DNA of 64,000 bases from Loripinus fragilis. Its lineage: Eukaryota; Mollusca; Bivalvia; Lucinida; Lucinidae. The stretch lies in the NCBI GenBank assembly GCA_964019695.1, contig OZ026531.1:11188593-11252592 (forward strand). The letters run 5' to 3'. The number at the start of each line of letters is the position of its first letter. Positions within the stretch are counted from its first letter, which is position 1. Position numbers and translations under genes: made by a program. Shown here piece after piece: positions 24,073 through 35,975 of this stretch. The notes under the pieces were generated by a model that did not search any database, had not been told where the DNA came from, and saw nothing but the letters and a program-made list of their open reading frames with translations.

Positions 24073-24431
24073 CATATTGCGTCCAACAGAAAATATTTGA
24101 CATTATTATTATGATCATTATCTTGAAAAATGGTTGTGAAAACAATAAATATCATGTAGAAATCGGCTACATCAGCAGGCTATTAAAATGGCCCAATCAA
24201 ACGTCATTTATTTTCTAAAGGTAACCGATCATATAAATGAGTTTATTATTTGGGTTTTTGGAGATATGTTCATTTTATACGGATATAGTGTCTTTTACTA
24301 ATAACCAATTTATTCCTATTGGAATTCCTTGCCCTTATCAATTATACGAATCCATCTTGAATGTATGGGTTGTTGGGTAGAAATTAAAAATTTCATTCAA
24401 GTTTAAAGTACATTATGTAACATAACAATGC

Positions 24432-24490
24432 CGAACCTGATCAGACACCGTATTCTGTGACGTCTGATCTGGTTCAGTACTGTTTGCCAA
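24432..24490. repeat. short hairpin (GATCAGAC type)
   Basis: GAACCTGATCAGACACCG / CGTCTGATCTGGTTC, followed by AGTACTGTTTGCC. Confidence 0.85.
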
Positions 24491-24902
24491 AGTGCCAAAA
24501 AATAAACGCAAGACTTGTATGTACAATATAGTCCCTTTATAACGTCATGATTTGGGTAAATAATATGCATTCAGTTGAATTATGTCAGATTTCTGACAGT
24601 GATGTACTTTATCACTTGTCACTTTGTGACGTCGTTATGTAAGACAATTCATTTCTAGATTCCCAAGTAATATTTTCACAAATAATTAAGATAAAAGCTT
24701 AATTCTAATGCCTTTGCTTTTGTAACGCTACGTCTTATTGGATAAGGTCGAAATTTGCGACAGTATATCCTGCGATATACTGTTGGAAATAATTTGACTT
24801 CGTTAATTTCGTCACATTACGTTGGATGACGTGCGGCTTTATGCGGCTTGCAACGCTTCAATCTGAGAGAGAATTATAGAAGTGCATTAGAATGGGGATA
24901 AC

Positions 24903-25025
24903 CATTTTCAAAATTTTTATTTGGGGAAGTATATCGTCAAATATACGTTCGGAAATCATGTTAAATTAATTTTCTGACCATATATCCGACGTTATACCTC
25001 CCCAAATGTAATTTTTGAATAAAGT
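24903..25025. repeat. hairpin element
   Basis: CAAAATTTTTATTTGGGGAA ... CCCCAAATGTAATTTTTGAA. Confidence 0.75.
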
Positions 25026-25977
25026 TATTTCCTAAATGGATGAATAGCCAATAGAGAAATAAGTGCATTCTTTCTAAAATGTTTATTGCGTAAATAAACT
25101 TACTCTCATATTGAAGAGTTTTTTTAGTGATGGCTTTTATAGTTTTGAGACAATATTTTTTCCTATGTTGACTTGAAAAATACTACCCCTCAAAAAGGTT
25201 AATACCCTGTCCATCTACTTATATAACGCTTTAATAAAAATCCATTTTTATTTTTGGAAATTGTAATCATTATAACGTTATCCTAAAGTTTAAAAAGCAA
25301 ATATTGAAAAAATATTTATGGTGAATTGTTCCATTTTTTGTGAGCCAATAAATGACATTTTACTCCCTTATTACGTTATAGAGGGACTGACATGTATCTA
25401 GAAAGCAACCATGGACCAACAAATACATAATAATGCATGAAAATGAAAAATAGCTGATTATTTCGTACCAAGGCCAATGTGATCTTCCTTCTTCATACAA
25501 TTTATTAGTTACTATACCCTTTGGAAACTTTGTGATACTCAAATAACACTCAACCAATTTTATACAAATTATAAAATCTTTTCAGAATTAAACAAAATGC
25601 GAAACTTTGAGGTAGCTGATAAAGCAAGGTTCTATATCTAATGATAGGAGCTTCAAATTTGTTTCAATTTTAACTTTAAGTAAACTGTGTAATAGGTAGT
25701 TTATATATTCCTGAAATGAGTGACAGTAGACTGTATTGCCACCAGGAGCAGAGTATCAAACTTATTAAAGGCAGCGCAGAGTGTGACCATGACCTTTCTT
25801 TGATAGTTATCCTCTCTGACTACCCATTATTATGGCCTACGTACATCCAACTATGTACAATAAAGCACTATCTCAAACTTTTTGAAATATGTATCTCTTT
25901 TAACGAACGATTTGTTTTTTTTAAAAATCTATGCATGAACAAATAATTTTCTGTCAATGTTTATGCAAATTAAAATG

Positions 25978-26212
25978 GACCTCGTCGCGAGAGAATCTGT
26001 CTTCGGAGGTATGCGAACAACAAAAGCGCAGACCAGCCTGCGCATCCGCGTAGTCCGATCAGCGCATTTGTTATTCGTGTTTCGAAAAGTACCATATCTA
26101 AGCATATTATAAACGAAATTTCAAGTTTCTAGCTAGTCTCTGTAGCTGATTAGACTGGTTTGAGACTCACTTTGTCGGAAACCCTGAAGACAGGTTTTCT
26201 TGGGACAGGCTC
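25978..26212 (-). mobile_element. MITE family F
   Basis: Ends CCTCGTCGCGAGAGAATCTG and CCCTGAAGACAGGTTTTCTT; core GCGCAGACCAGCCTGCGC. Confidence 0.75.
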
Positions 26213-26302
26213 AAATAAAAATTTATACAACACCAGTAGTTGTTATTTTTGTTTATTGTATTGAGAAGGTAATTTGAAGTGTTGTAGATGTACATATAAT
26301 AA

Positions 26303-26653
26303 GAATCTATCATGAGCATGAGGGTAGGATAGAAAAATCCGTCCCAAGGATCACCCTTTGGCATCACGAGGCCTGCTGAGTGATGACAAACGGTGATTCT
26401 TAGGGACGAATTTTTCTATCCTATTCTCACCTGAATAATGGATTCTTTTTCCTGCTCACCATTAGATACTACATTTTATTCTTAAGAAAAGGATCCCAGA
26501 AGTTTCTGAATACGCCGAGATGCGACATGTTATGATGACGTCACTTTGACATAACAATGACGTCACTTGACGACCACGTGCGTGAGTCCCAATACAACCA
26601 ATGTATTAAGCCCTCACGTGATATCCTTGGAAAGATAGCATGGGTAAGATAAG
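26303..26653 (+). mobile_element. MITE family C with flank
   Basis: Hairpin 26303-26446, then AATGACGTCACTTGACGACC and AAGATAGCATGGGTAA as in the 1771 copy. Confidence 0.78.
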
Positions 26654-27059
26654 ATTTTCTAACCCAGGGTAAAACCTCAGATGTCCATATCTGGTGTGCA
26701 AGAATGCTAGATATATAGTTTTGGATTGTAAGGATAATTTCATTTGACATGGGTACGAAATATAGGCAAGTCAAGAATACTGACCTTCATTATCGTTGCT
26801 TCCCTCATTACCTGAATAAATTAAAATGAAAGATGAATGAAATGTGGGTTATTCTTTATTATGACAATATCACCAATTAAAATTGCAATACGTCTTCTCT
26901 GAACAGGCACTAGAGAGTATAATATTTAAAACTAGGTGATTGATACAAATACATTTTACACATGCTTATAACCAAAAGGAGTTGATATCTGATAGGATTT
27001 GTCAATATGTTTTGATGATATGAAGTTTGCAAAACGATAGAATTTTAAACTTCATTTAA

Positions 27060-27330
27060 GACCCCTGGTGGCCTACGCAGTGTCTGTTTTGCTGTTTATT
27101 CATTGTTTGTTGTTTTCAATGAGTATGGGTTTTTGTGTTGGGTTCTAGTTTTGTGGCGTCATTCTTGGTGCCCTTTTTAGTTTAATGATCATCTTGCTGA
27201 GAACAGAAAAGCTGGTTGCTTGACTTTAATTGTGCTGTGTCTGACTTTATATCTTCCTTATGGTGTCGTGTGTTGGTCGGTGATCAATGATTGTGGCATT
27301 TTCTGGTCATACTCATTTACATTTTGCTGT
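27060..27330 (+). mobile_element. family B 3' part
   Basis: CCCCTGGTGGCCTACGCAGT, TCATTCTTGGTGCCC, AAAGCTGGTTGCTTGACTTT, TGATTGTGGCATTTTCTGGT, ACTCATTTAC. Confidence 0.72.
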
Positions 27331-27529
27331 TTCTTATGGATCAGTCACATTGTTTATTTGGTGATATTGTCAATAGTACAAGATGGCGTTATATAATGAG
27401 TTTTATAATGGGTAGCTTTAAATACAAATCAGTTGGGCATTTTAATGCATTTCTATAAAAAAAAATAAAATCTTTACATTTTCAAGCCCAATGAACTTCT
27501 CCTGTGATTCGTTTTTTTTTTTGTTATTT

Positions 27530-27710
27530 ATGCTTCATATTTGTCTTTATTATACTATCTTGTATGTTTCTTGCAGCCTTATGATCACCTGATGGGAAGA
27601 GGCAAGCATCTTGGCTCTCTTATGTGTGATGTTTCCTTGTGTTTTGTCACCTTTGGGTAGGGTGTGGTTCTTGATTGTATCAATTCCTGATCTTTGTCTT
27701 ATCCTTTACT
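27530..27710 (+). mobile_element. family A tail fragment
   Basis: Contains CACCTGATGGGAAGAGG and ends TATCAATTCCTGATCTTTG. Confidence 0.75.
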
Positions 27711-27904
27711 TTCCATACCCAAATCAGTTAGATGACCCCATTTCCATTTTTGATGGAAAATATTTTCCATTTAATACAACTAATGATATTTTTTAAATCT
27801 TTATACACTGTTTTATCTAAAAGAGTTACCACCTTGTTTAATTGGGTGTTATTGCCATTTTGTATATATTTTCAGGATGATATCGAACATAAGTGACATA
27901 AACA

Positions 27905-28335
27905 ATATTAAAACAGTAAGTGAATGAGAATAGGAAATACCACAATTATACACTGCATCCATGGCATTGTGAGGAAGATTCACAGAACAGTTTCAAGACG
28001 ACAAGAAGACTAACAAAGTGAAGCAACCATCTCTCTTTTCCCATCAAAATGATTGCAAAACTAGATAGGACACAAAGTACTGCATGCCAAAACAAAGAGC
28101 AAAACACAGAACTCCCACAATGTGAGCAACAATAAATACTGACTCGACACCAAGGGAACCTCCGCCTTAGAACGGGCATCAGCCTAAGCCACAGGGAGCT
28201 TAAATGCATTTAACAGGTACGTGTACCAAATCTGTGGCCTAGATTATGTTGTTAAAACACTAAAATATTTAACTCTTCCTAACAAATGCAATTTATCATC
28301 ACAGAGAAACAATTCAAATCAAATTAACACACTAT
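27905..28335 (-). mobile_element. family B copy
   Basis: Starts AGGAAATACCACAATTATAC, passes AAGCAACCATCTCTCTTTTC and CCGCCTTAGAACGGGCATC, and ends in the AGAAACAATTCAAATCAAAT block. Near complete. Confidence 0.8.
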
Positions 28336-29349
28336 GAAATTGATTATTAAAGTATTACGAGATGCTATGAGATTATCAATGAATGAAAATCTGGTAAAAA
28401 TGCATTTGAAACTGTTCTGTAGTTTTGTTATAAAGTGTTTTTGTTCCATCCTTTGAATATTATTTTTCTTGTTTTCTAATATCTATTGGATTGCCCGTTC
28501 CAAGGCAACAACACTCAAAGTATTGCATGCATTTATAGCTGGAAATGCACTGTCGTGACTATCAAAACTATAAATGTCCATATGTCCATGATATATCCAT
28601 ATATCTTTGCGTTTTCTTTAAAAAATATGTTCATTTTCTATTTATATACCAAATTTTCTGTTTATTATATTAATGAAATATTGTCAGGTGTGTTTGTCTA
28701 TGTCACAAAGTCTTTTTCTTACCCACAATACTTTGTATTGATCTTTAATCAGTGGCTGTGGCATTTCCTGGTTATAATAACTTGGTTCTATGAACATTAT
28801 TTAGAAACCAAGGTATATGTGTAACTATTTTAGTACATTTAGTAGAACCAACTGCCAGAAATCTATCCAAAACAATAACAAAGCGTCTATTTCATTGAAT
28901 GTTGCTTATTATGCTTCATTCAAAAAATTCTATAATAATATCAGCTATAATTCAAAAACGTTTGTAATGGCTGTAGCACTCTGAAGTATTTCCAGCTTAT
29001 ATGCAGCCGCGGCAAAATAGTTTGGCATTTCCTACAGTGACCAGGCAGGTATACTGGGTCAGAGATAATAATGAATATCAATTTAATTTGCTAGACTCTA
29101 AGAGGACAATAAATGCTCTATTTTATCTCCAATGTAAGTTGTGAATACCTACTAGAAGCAACGATGTGCTCCTGGTAAGCAACAGCTATCTTGTATAAAT
29201 GACTATTCAGAATAATTGTGCTTTTCCTCATGACGCACGCTAGTGGTATACTACTCTCTATGAAACTCTTAGTTTCTTGTTATAATTACTTGAATCACAT
29301 AACAAAAATACAAAACACTAGCGTGCAACTATGGAATTGGAGGGGTTTT

Positions 29350-29550
29350 AAAAGTAAGTAAGACCAGAAATTACCACAATCACACACTACAGACCAGCCC
29401 ATTGCACTGTGATAAGGAGACAACTCAGGACACCAACAGCCACAACAATAAAGCAATTAAAGTAAAGCAATCAACTCTCTTTTTCTCAACAAGATAATAA
29501 AGAAATTAAAAAAGGACACTAAGCACTGCTTAACAAAACAAACTCAAGGG
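29350..29550 (-). mobile_element. family B 3' part
   Basis: AGTAAGTAAGACCAGAAATT, CACTACAGACCAGCCCA, AGCAATCAACTCTCTTTTTC. Confidence 0.72.
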
Positions 29551-30262
29551 TGACTATGATGAACCTAATGGCTGTACAAGTATTACAGCAATTTTAGAGA
29601 CTAAATTAACGACAGGCGTATGGTTATAAATAGCTTCAGTTAGCATGAAGAGAGAATTCATTAGATAAAGAGAGGACTTATGAAAATTAAAAAAAAAAGA
29701 AGAATCGATTTCAGTGAGTCTTTTTTTCTCCCAAGACAGTGAAAGATGCAATTTATTTCACACCTACTAGCATTTGAAGCGGAGTAATCATGTGATGTAT
29801 AACCTTTCACTATCAATTAATCTATTTTGCAAATTAAGCCAATTAGAAATATACTAAGGTGTTTGTCGTTTTTACTGATTGTATGACACACGCTGTATGT
29901 GAGTCGATAAAATATAACGTTTTTAAAGTAGCAACCAAATAAACCATAGGATGGACATTTATAATAGTGTCTTAGCTTTGTTTTTCACTTAATGTTTTTA
30001 TATTTCTCATTCTGATGTCGGAAACAGGTTATCTTAACTGATTCCAAAAATGCAATATCAGATATTAATATAGCAAGAAAATATCAACAATCAAAGACCA
30101 GGGCCTACCTTCAGGGTGTATACTCTGGGAACATTAGTCATCTTTAAGTATGAGTATCCTTACAAAATCACAAGTTGATTAAAAAAACATGTTAGAAAAA
30201 ACAGTACACGCCTTAATATGATATGGCTTACTTACCCAAAGGAAAAACATTAGAACAGGAAC

Positions 30263-30263
<1 letters not shown>

Positions 30264-30329
<66 letters not shown>
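30264..30329 (+). repeat. (AC)n microsatellite
   Basis: About 33 uninterrupted AC units. Confidence 0.98.
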
Positions 30330-30331
<2 letters not shown>

Positions 30332-30334
30332 ATA

Positions 30335-30835
30335 ATTAAAGAATATCAACCAACTGACTCTTCCTCTGGGAGATGATTGCAAAACAAGAAATAACATAGT
30401 CAAAGAAGTACATTAAAAAAACAGAAATGGGCCGTGTAGCGCAGTCGGTAACGTGTCTGGCTACAGATGGGTGGCTGACTGCAGATCCAGGGGTCACGAG
30501 TTCAATCCTGACCCGGTCCCATACTTTCATGGAGATTGATCATGAAATAATTTCTAGGGTCGTTCTCCTCCTTTCTGCTGAATCATTCAAGAAGTGTTGT
30601 TGTCAGTTACAAGCGAAAGTATGTGCACGAAGTATCGGCTAACCGCTTGTTCAAGCTTGCCCAGGAAAAAATGTGGTTAGGTGAACTGACCGTCTCGCCA
30701 TGACCATAGCTGTTGACTTTGGACGTAAAGCAACAAAACAAATAAACAAACAAAACCAGAACCAAGCACAACCCAATACGCATAGAGTGGAAGCAAAAAT
30801 AATTAACAAAAAATGATAACTGCCTTCTACTGTCA
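30335..30835 (-). mobile_element. family B copy interrupted by SINE 30429-30755
   Basis: The left half has CAACTGACTCTTCCTCTGGG and ATTGCAAAACAAGAAATAAC. After the SINE, ACCAAGCACAACCC and AACTGCCTTCTACTGTC continue the family. An AC microsatellite lies at its edge. Confidence 0.65.
30429..30755 (+). mobile_element. tRNA-derived SINE with core and A-rich tail
   Basis: A tRNA-like head carries an A-box (TAGCGCAGTCGG at 30437-30448) and a B-box (GAGTTCAATCC at 30498-30508). A non-tRNA core of ~200 bp follows (CATGGAGATTGATCATGAAA, GTGGTTAGGTGAACTGACCG). The tail is CAACAAAACAAATAAACAAA. It is not a functional tRNA: the A-to-B spacing is long and the acceptor arms do not pair well. The core suggests a Deu/V/Meta-type animal SINE superfamily, which I cannot assign. 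It is inserted inside a family B copy. Confidence 0.82.
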
Positions 30836-31689
30836 GTTCAAAGATGCATGGTAATGAGGAGATTCCATTCTTTTATTGTAAACAGATAAAGCACAGCGCA
30901 TTCACTACAACGAGCATTTTCAGTATTTTATGTTAGGTTCACTATAACTGATACTATACGCACACCTGAAAACAATGTAAACTCGCTATTGTTTGTTTAC
31001 AACGATTATCAAGTATCTTTGAACCGACACTTTTGTTTAGGCGCTCATTGGAAGAATTTTGAGGGGCATGATTTCCAATGAGTGCCTGTTAACCCTGCCT
31101 ACTCAAGTTTTCCCTTACACGTTATATATTTATATTTTAGGATTTAGCTCAAGGTCAATTTTGTATAGCGATGTTTCAGGTTGAAAATTATACATTATAG
31201 TATTTACTACTAAATGCAGTAAATTATTTGGGTAAAAAAATAAAATAAAATAATAAACATAAACTAGATTTATGTCATGAGTTGTATCATATTACTATCT
31301 TCAGCCTTTGGCGTTTCCAAAGTAAGTAAGAGTTCAAAGATCAACACCTTTAATCACACCACACAATATGAAAAGCTGTGTCACAGTCTACCATTTTAGT
31401 CATTTCTTATGCCAGAGCAATTTAACCAGCAGCAAATAAACTATTCAAGTTCTTAAATAGTGTCATTTTAAAAGCATGTGAATGCTAGATAATACTACAA
31501 GACAATTTAAGAAACAGTCAGCAATTAAATATACATTACTAAGACACACGTACATTAGTGATTTTTAATAATATTCATAAATATAACTTGTTGGGCTTTT
31601 AGGAATCAACCTAATTAAATGTTATCAAATGAATTGAATAGATGTTTGTAGTAGAATATATTTTTGTGGTTTGGGTAGCATTATCACGC

Positions 31690-32280
31690 TGCCTATTGCT
31701 CGTCTTTGGCTTGGACGAACGTGGCTCTAATAAGGGATTTCTTCAGCTCTGATTGGCTTTGAGTTAGGATTATATTCCTTTGTCTCATCACAGTAGGTTA
31801 CTTTGATTCGATTGACTTCATGTGTTTATACGTTGCATAAGTTAGGAAACATTAATGCCAGCTGAACAATAGTTGTGCTTGAAACCAGCAGAATCTAGGT
31901 TGAATATTCTGCTGATAAGATATATCAAAGCCCATGGTAGCCTTGGCTGCTGTCCCATTATAAGTCACTGATTCTTTTGTTATTGAGTCATTGTTTATAA
32001 TTGCTCCCAATTGTGTTGGGTAATATATGGTTACGGTATTGGTAACATTGGATTATGTAATCATTGGGAATGGTTGTCCTTGTTTTGTAATGGAATACTA
32101 TGTGCCCTTTATAGTTGTGCAATCATCACGCTGATGAAGAGAGGGTGTGTTGTCTTTCTGTAATGGTGATCTAAATGAGTGTGGCTGTCAGTGTACTGCC
32201 TCTCTTCTTTGCAGTGACGTGGGCTGGTCTGCGGTCTGTGATTGTGAAATTTCCTGGTCATACTCATTTTTTGTTGGCGT
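31690..32280 (+). mobile_element. family B copy
   Basis: TTACTTTGATTCGATTGACTT, CCAGCAGAATCTAGG, CTTGGCTGCTGTCCCATTA, TTGTGCAATCATCACGCTGA, GTCTGTGATTGTG, TTCCTGGTCATACTC. Confidence 0.75.
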
Positions 32281-32394
32281 ATGTGATGAATAAAAAAGAT
32301 TATATTGTCTTAATGTTTTAATCAAACTACTCCATTTAGAAATAAATGTAAAAATGCTTCATTAAAATTAGAATATTAGATTGCTGACAAATAC

Positions 32395-32640
32395 AGGGCT
32401 ATGGGACATGGTTGGACAGGGTACAGGGTACAGGGGGTCCCCCTTGGAAAATAACAGTGGCTAAAGGTTTTCTTAAAATTAATGGTCTGGACCCCACCAC
32501 CCCCCCCCCCGACCCCCGAGAAGGTGTCCAATTGCTTCGGGAGGGAGGTCCCTATAGCCCTCTGTGAAATACGTTGATGACTAAAATGAAAAGGAAAAAA
32601 TCAGGACCCCGCTGACAGAATTTTCTGGATCCGCTAATAT
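32395..32640. mobile_element. element K (CTGGATCCGC type)
   Basis: GTCTGGACCCC, a poly-C run, CTCTGTGAAATACGTTGATG, and the end TCTGGATCCGC. Confidence 0.55.
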
Positions 32641-32939
32641 GTGTTTGACTTATTGGATGTTGGGCTGTTCTAGCATCACTATGGGTCGATCTGTGATATG
32701 TGGTTGTGGCATATCCCGTCATATTGATTTTTTAAATCATTTTAGGATGTAAACTGTACTGCCTGTTAGACAATATACTCATCCACTTTTAACTATCATT
32801 GATAATCCTTTTAAAATGAAAAAAGACTTTGTATCGATTCCTGATCTTTGCACCATAACTTACTTTTGTTTTGTTATTCAAATGTAAAAATCAAGAGTTT
32901 TCTGTACGTAACACTATATGGCTGCTAGCCTATGCTAAA

Positions 32940-33287
32940 TCAACCAGCACATAAGATTTTGATACTTATCAAATTGGCGCAACGATGGCTCAGGTAAGCC
33001 AGAGCAAATGAGCAATCTTGCCAATACATTCGCTGCTTGTATTCATACAGTCGATGTGGATGAAGATTCACATGATGAGATAGACCTCTGGCCACTCTAA
33101 ATAGGTCAGCATGTGCGTAGGAAGGGATGGGGTTACCCATATGCGATAAGAACCAAAATCTGATGTGCTGGCTAAATGTAAACAGAAACGATTCCTGGTG
33201 AAAAAACGCATACAACAAGTAATTAAGATGCATTCTCAATAACATGCAGTTAGTGATCCAGTTAACACTCGTAAACTCGAAATCCAT
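32940..33287 (-). other. 115-codon open frame of unknown nature in Wnt1 intron
   Basis: Less AT-biased than its surroundings, with a His/Arg/Tyr-rich C-terminal half. The opposite strand is also fairly open (HTVDVDEDSHDEIDLWPL). I do not recognise a domain. More likely a piece of a dispersed repeat than a host exon. Confidence 0.25.
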
Positions 33288-33969
33288 ATTTTATTTTGAG
33301 TTATGAGCAGATTTAACTTATATTTATAAAAACGATTATTTTCATTATTTTAGTATATAGAACTTCAAGTTGAGATGGTCTTTTTACTGCCTGAAACACA
33401 GATTCTGTATTAAACAATGACATCTGTCAAAAATACGTTGTTGTTGTTTTTCTATTTGGATCCAATATATTACAATAATCGACGCATGCAGATACTTTGA
33501 ATGATTATATTTCGAGTGATCGAGTGTGAACTGTTTATGAAAGTCTAGTTTATTATTGATGATTCTAGATTAGCCATCACACTAGCTGGCATGCGGCGCC
33601 TCATGCACAAGTTGATTGCGCTTTCATGTGTTTTTAATCTTATCTTTATTCATGCAAACTGTATTCATCGTAAACTCTAATATAGTATTGGTCCATGGAT
33701 AATTTAAGTTTTCTGAAAATAAATTTCCTGTATTATACTAGTATATATGTCTCAGAAGCTATTTTCAACATGAAAATCGTAAACATTACTACACTGTCCT
33801 TTGATATTTCTCTATGCACAAAAACCCTTCAAACTAATGATAAGACGTCTTACGGGAATATATCTTACAAAAGCTCTTACTTGCATGAATTTTTTCCTAC
33901 ATAAACAAAAAATGTTTTTGATCAGGGAGACGGATGCCTTTAGCCACATTGTTGTATGAGCAGTTTATA

Positions 33970-34480
33970 CAACTCACATAGATCACTTTACCCCCCCCCC
34001 CCCCCAAACATACAGCTTTTGACCAGTCCGCAGCATGCTTATCAGTCTTTTCAGAGCTACTTCCTGGTTTGACACAAGTTTGCAATATTGTGACACTTTA
34101 GAACAAAAACAGTTGCATAAACATGAACTACAATTATCCGACTGCAATATATAGATGTATTTTCGCCCAAATAAACAAATTTCTGATAGAAATATATATA
34201 TATATACAATTTTTGCTTATTTACTTTTCAGGGACAAAATGAAAAATTGTAAATAATACCAGAAAAACATATATTTGGTTCAAAATACTTCTATATATTG
34301 TAGTCAGTTAATTGTAATTCATGTTCATGCCAATGGTTTTCTCTAAAGTTCATCCAGCGTGTTACAGTATTGCAAACGGTATCAAACCAGGAAGTAACTC
34401 TAAAAAGACTGATAAGCATGCTGTCGATTGCTCAAAAGCTGTATTTTGGGGTGTAAAGTGATCTATGTGAGATGTATAAT
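33970..34480. repeat. spaced inverted repeat
   Basis: Arms 33970-34092 and 34364-34480: GCATGCTTATCAGTCTTTT and AAAAAGACTGATAAGCATGC, plus TCACATAGATCACTTTA and complement. ~270-bp spacer; a poly-C run is in the left arm. Confidence 0.8.
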
Positions 34481-34639
34481 GTTGGTGCTATTGGCGATAT
34501 AAACGAAAATTGCCAAAATAAAATATCACCACTATGTCGATGACGTGGAGAAGTTTTTTTTTACTCCACACAGAAACAAGGACAGCTGTTACGAGCTATT
34601 GTTATTAATCTATTTCTAGACTACTCGCACTTTTGCACT

Positions 34640-35975
34640 TAGAAACATTCAGTGGCCATGGGTGAGTTTCCAAATCAGCTTACAAGAAATTGACAAAACA
34701 TGGTCTGAAGGAATCGTCTTTTCTAGCAAATTAAAAAAAATCCCACAATGATAGTTGCCCAGGATAGATATACAGGGTATATATTTACGTCATCACCAAT
34801 ATTTATTGATGTCATCAGCTGTTGCTATGTATATACTGAGTTTTATAAACATTGGCTCCAGTTCTTCAAAAAAAGCAGGTGTTTAAAACCTGCTGTAGTT
34901 GTCAGATTGTATTTTTAACAAATTTGCAGTAATATTTGAAATGTACTGGAAAAAATAAGTTTGAGCCCAAATTACAACAGACATTGAAAAAATATTAATG
35001 CAGAAACAGAGAGCTGGGTGGAAATTTGGACACGAAAATGACCAAACTGCAGTATACGTCTGCCATGAAAAGAACTAAATAATTAAAAGTAGGAATATGG
35101 GCTCTGTTTATTTTGAGAGGTATTATAACAGCGCTCTGTCTGGAAAAAAAAATGTTGTAAATAAAGGTTGAAAGTTATAAGCTAAGGATGCGTCCAAAGA
35201 AAATCTACTAATTTTTACAGTCATCCCTTGAATGGTGTCTTGCGCAGCATAACAAGTGATACTAAATGTTTTATGGTTATTTTCAGTTGAAAGTACCATT
35301 TGATGTTATTTTTTTACAGAACGTTTTATTTTTAAGATGACCAATCTTATGAGTTTGTATGAATTTTCGGATACCCACTAATAACGCAAACTTTGACTCA
35401 GGGGTAAGGTATCACTGGGTGCTGTCTTTTCGGTTTGGTTTGAAGAAATGACACATTAAAAGTCAAATTTCTTCCAACACAAATATATAGAACGTACTGG
35501 TACCAGCCTTGTTTCGAAGTTTTCATGTGGATTCGTTCAATAACTACCTTTTGTGGGCAGGGGTACGAATACACTATCCACCCCAACATGGCGGTGAATA
35601 AATTAGGAAGATGTGAGCACATCTTGTTTTCAGCTCACAATAATAACATATTAGCAACATTATCACAAAAAAATATATAGAAAATAAGCGCAATGTATAC
35701 AGGCATGGATAAATGGAAGAAGAAAAGGACCAAACTCAAATTTTCAAACTATTGTCTAAATCAGGGGTGTTGGAATAAATATCACACCCACAACCTCTTG
35801 ATGATATTATTTCCATAATAATCTAGCATCCTTAAAGCGAAATATAAGAAATGGTGATATGTTCAATATTTGAGATAATTTGCATTAATTTTCTTGTCTT
35901 CAAATGTAATTAAATTTTTGCAAATAAAGCAATGTCAGCCATTTTGGGAACTCACCCATGGCCACTGAGTGTATG
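34640..35975. mobile_element. 1.3-kb candidate DNA transposon, non-coding
   Basis: CAGTGGCCATGGGTGAGTT near 34651 and its inverted complement near 35946-35967 bound a stretch with no open frame of note. Inferred from the ends only. Confidence 0.5.

Noticed and set aside
28486..28824. 112-codon hydrophobic frame
   Set aside because: AT-driven composition (Phe/Ile/Tyr-rich), overlaps a family B fragment, no motif.
30179..30403. Frame with a long VCVCVC stretch
   Set aside because: Translation of the AC microsatellite.
30429..30510. Functional tRNA gene
   Set aside because: A- and B-boxes are present but arm pairing and spacing are wrong, and a SINE core and tail follow.
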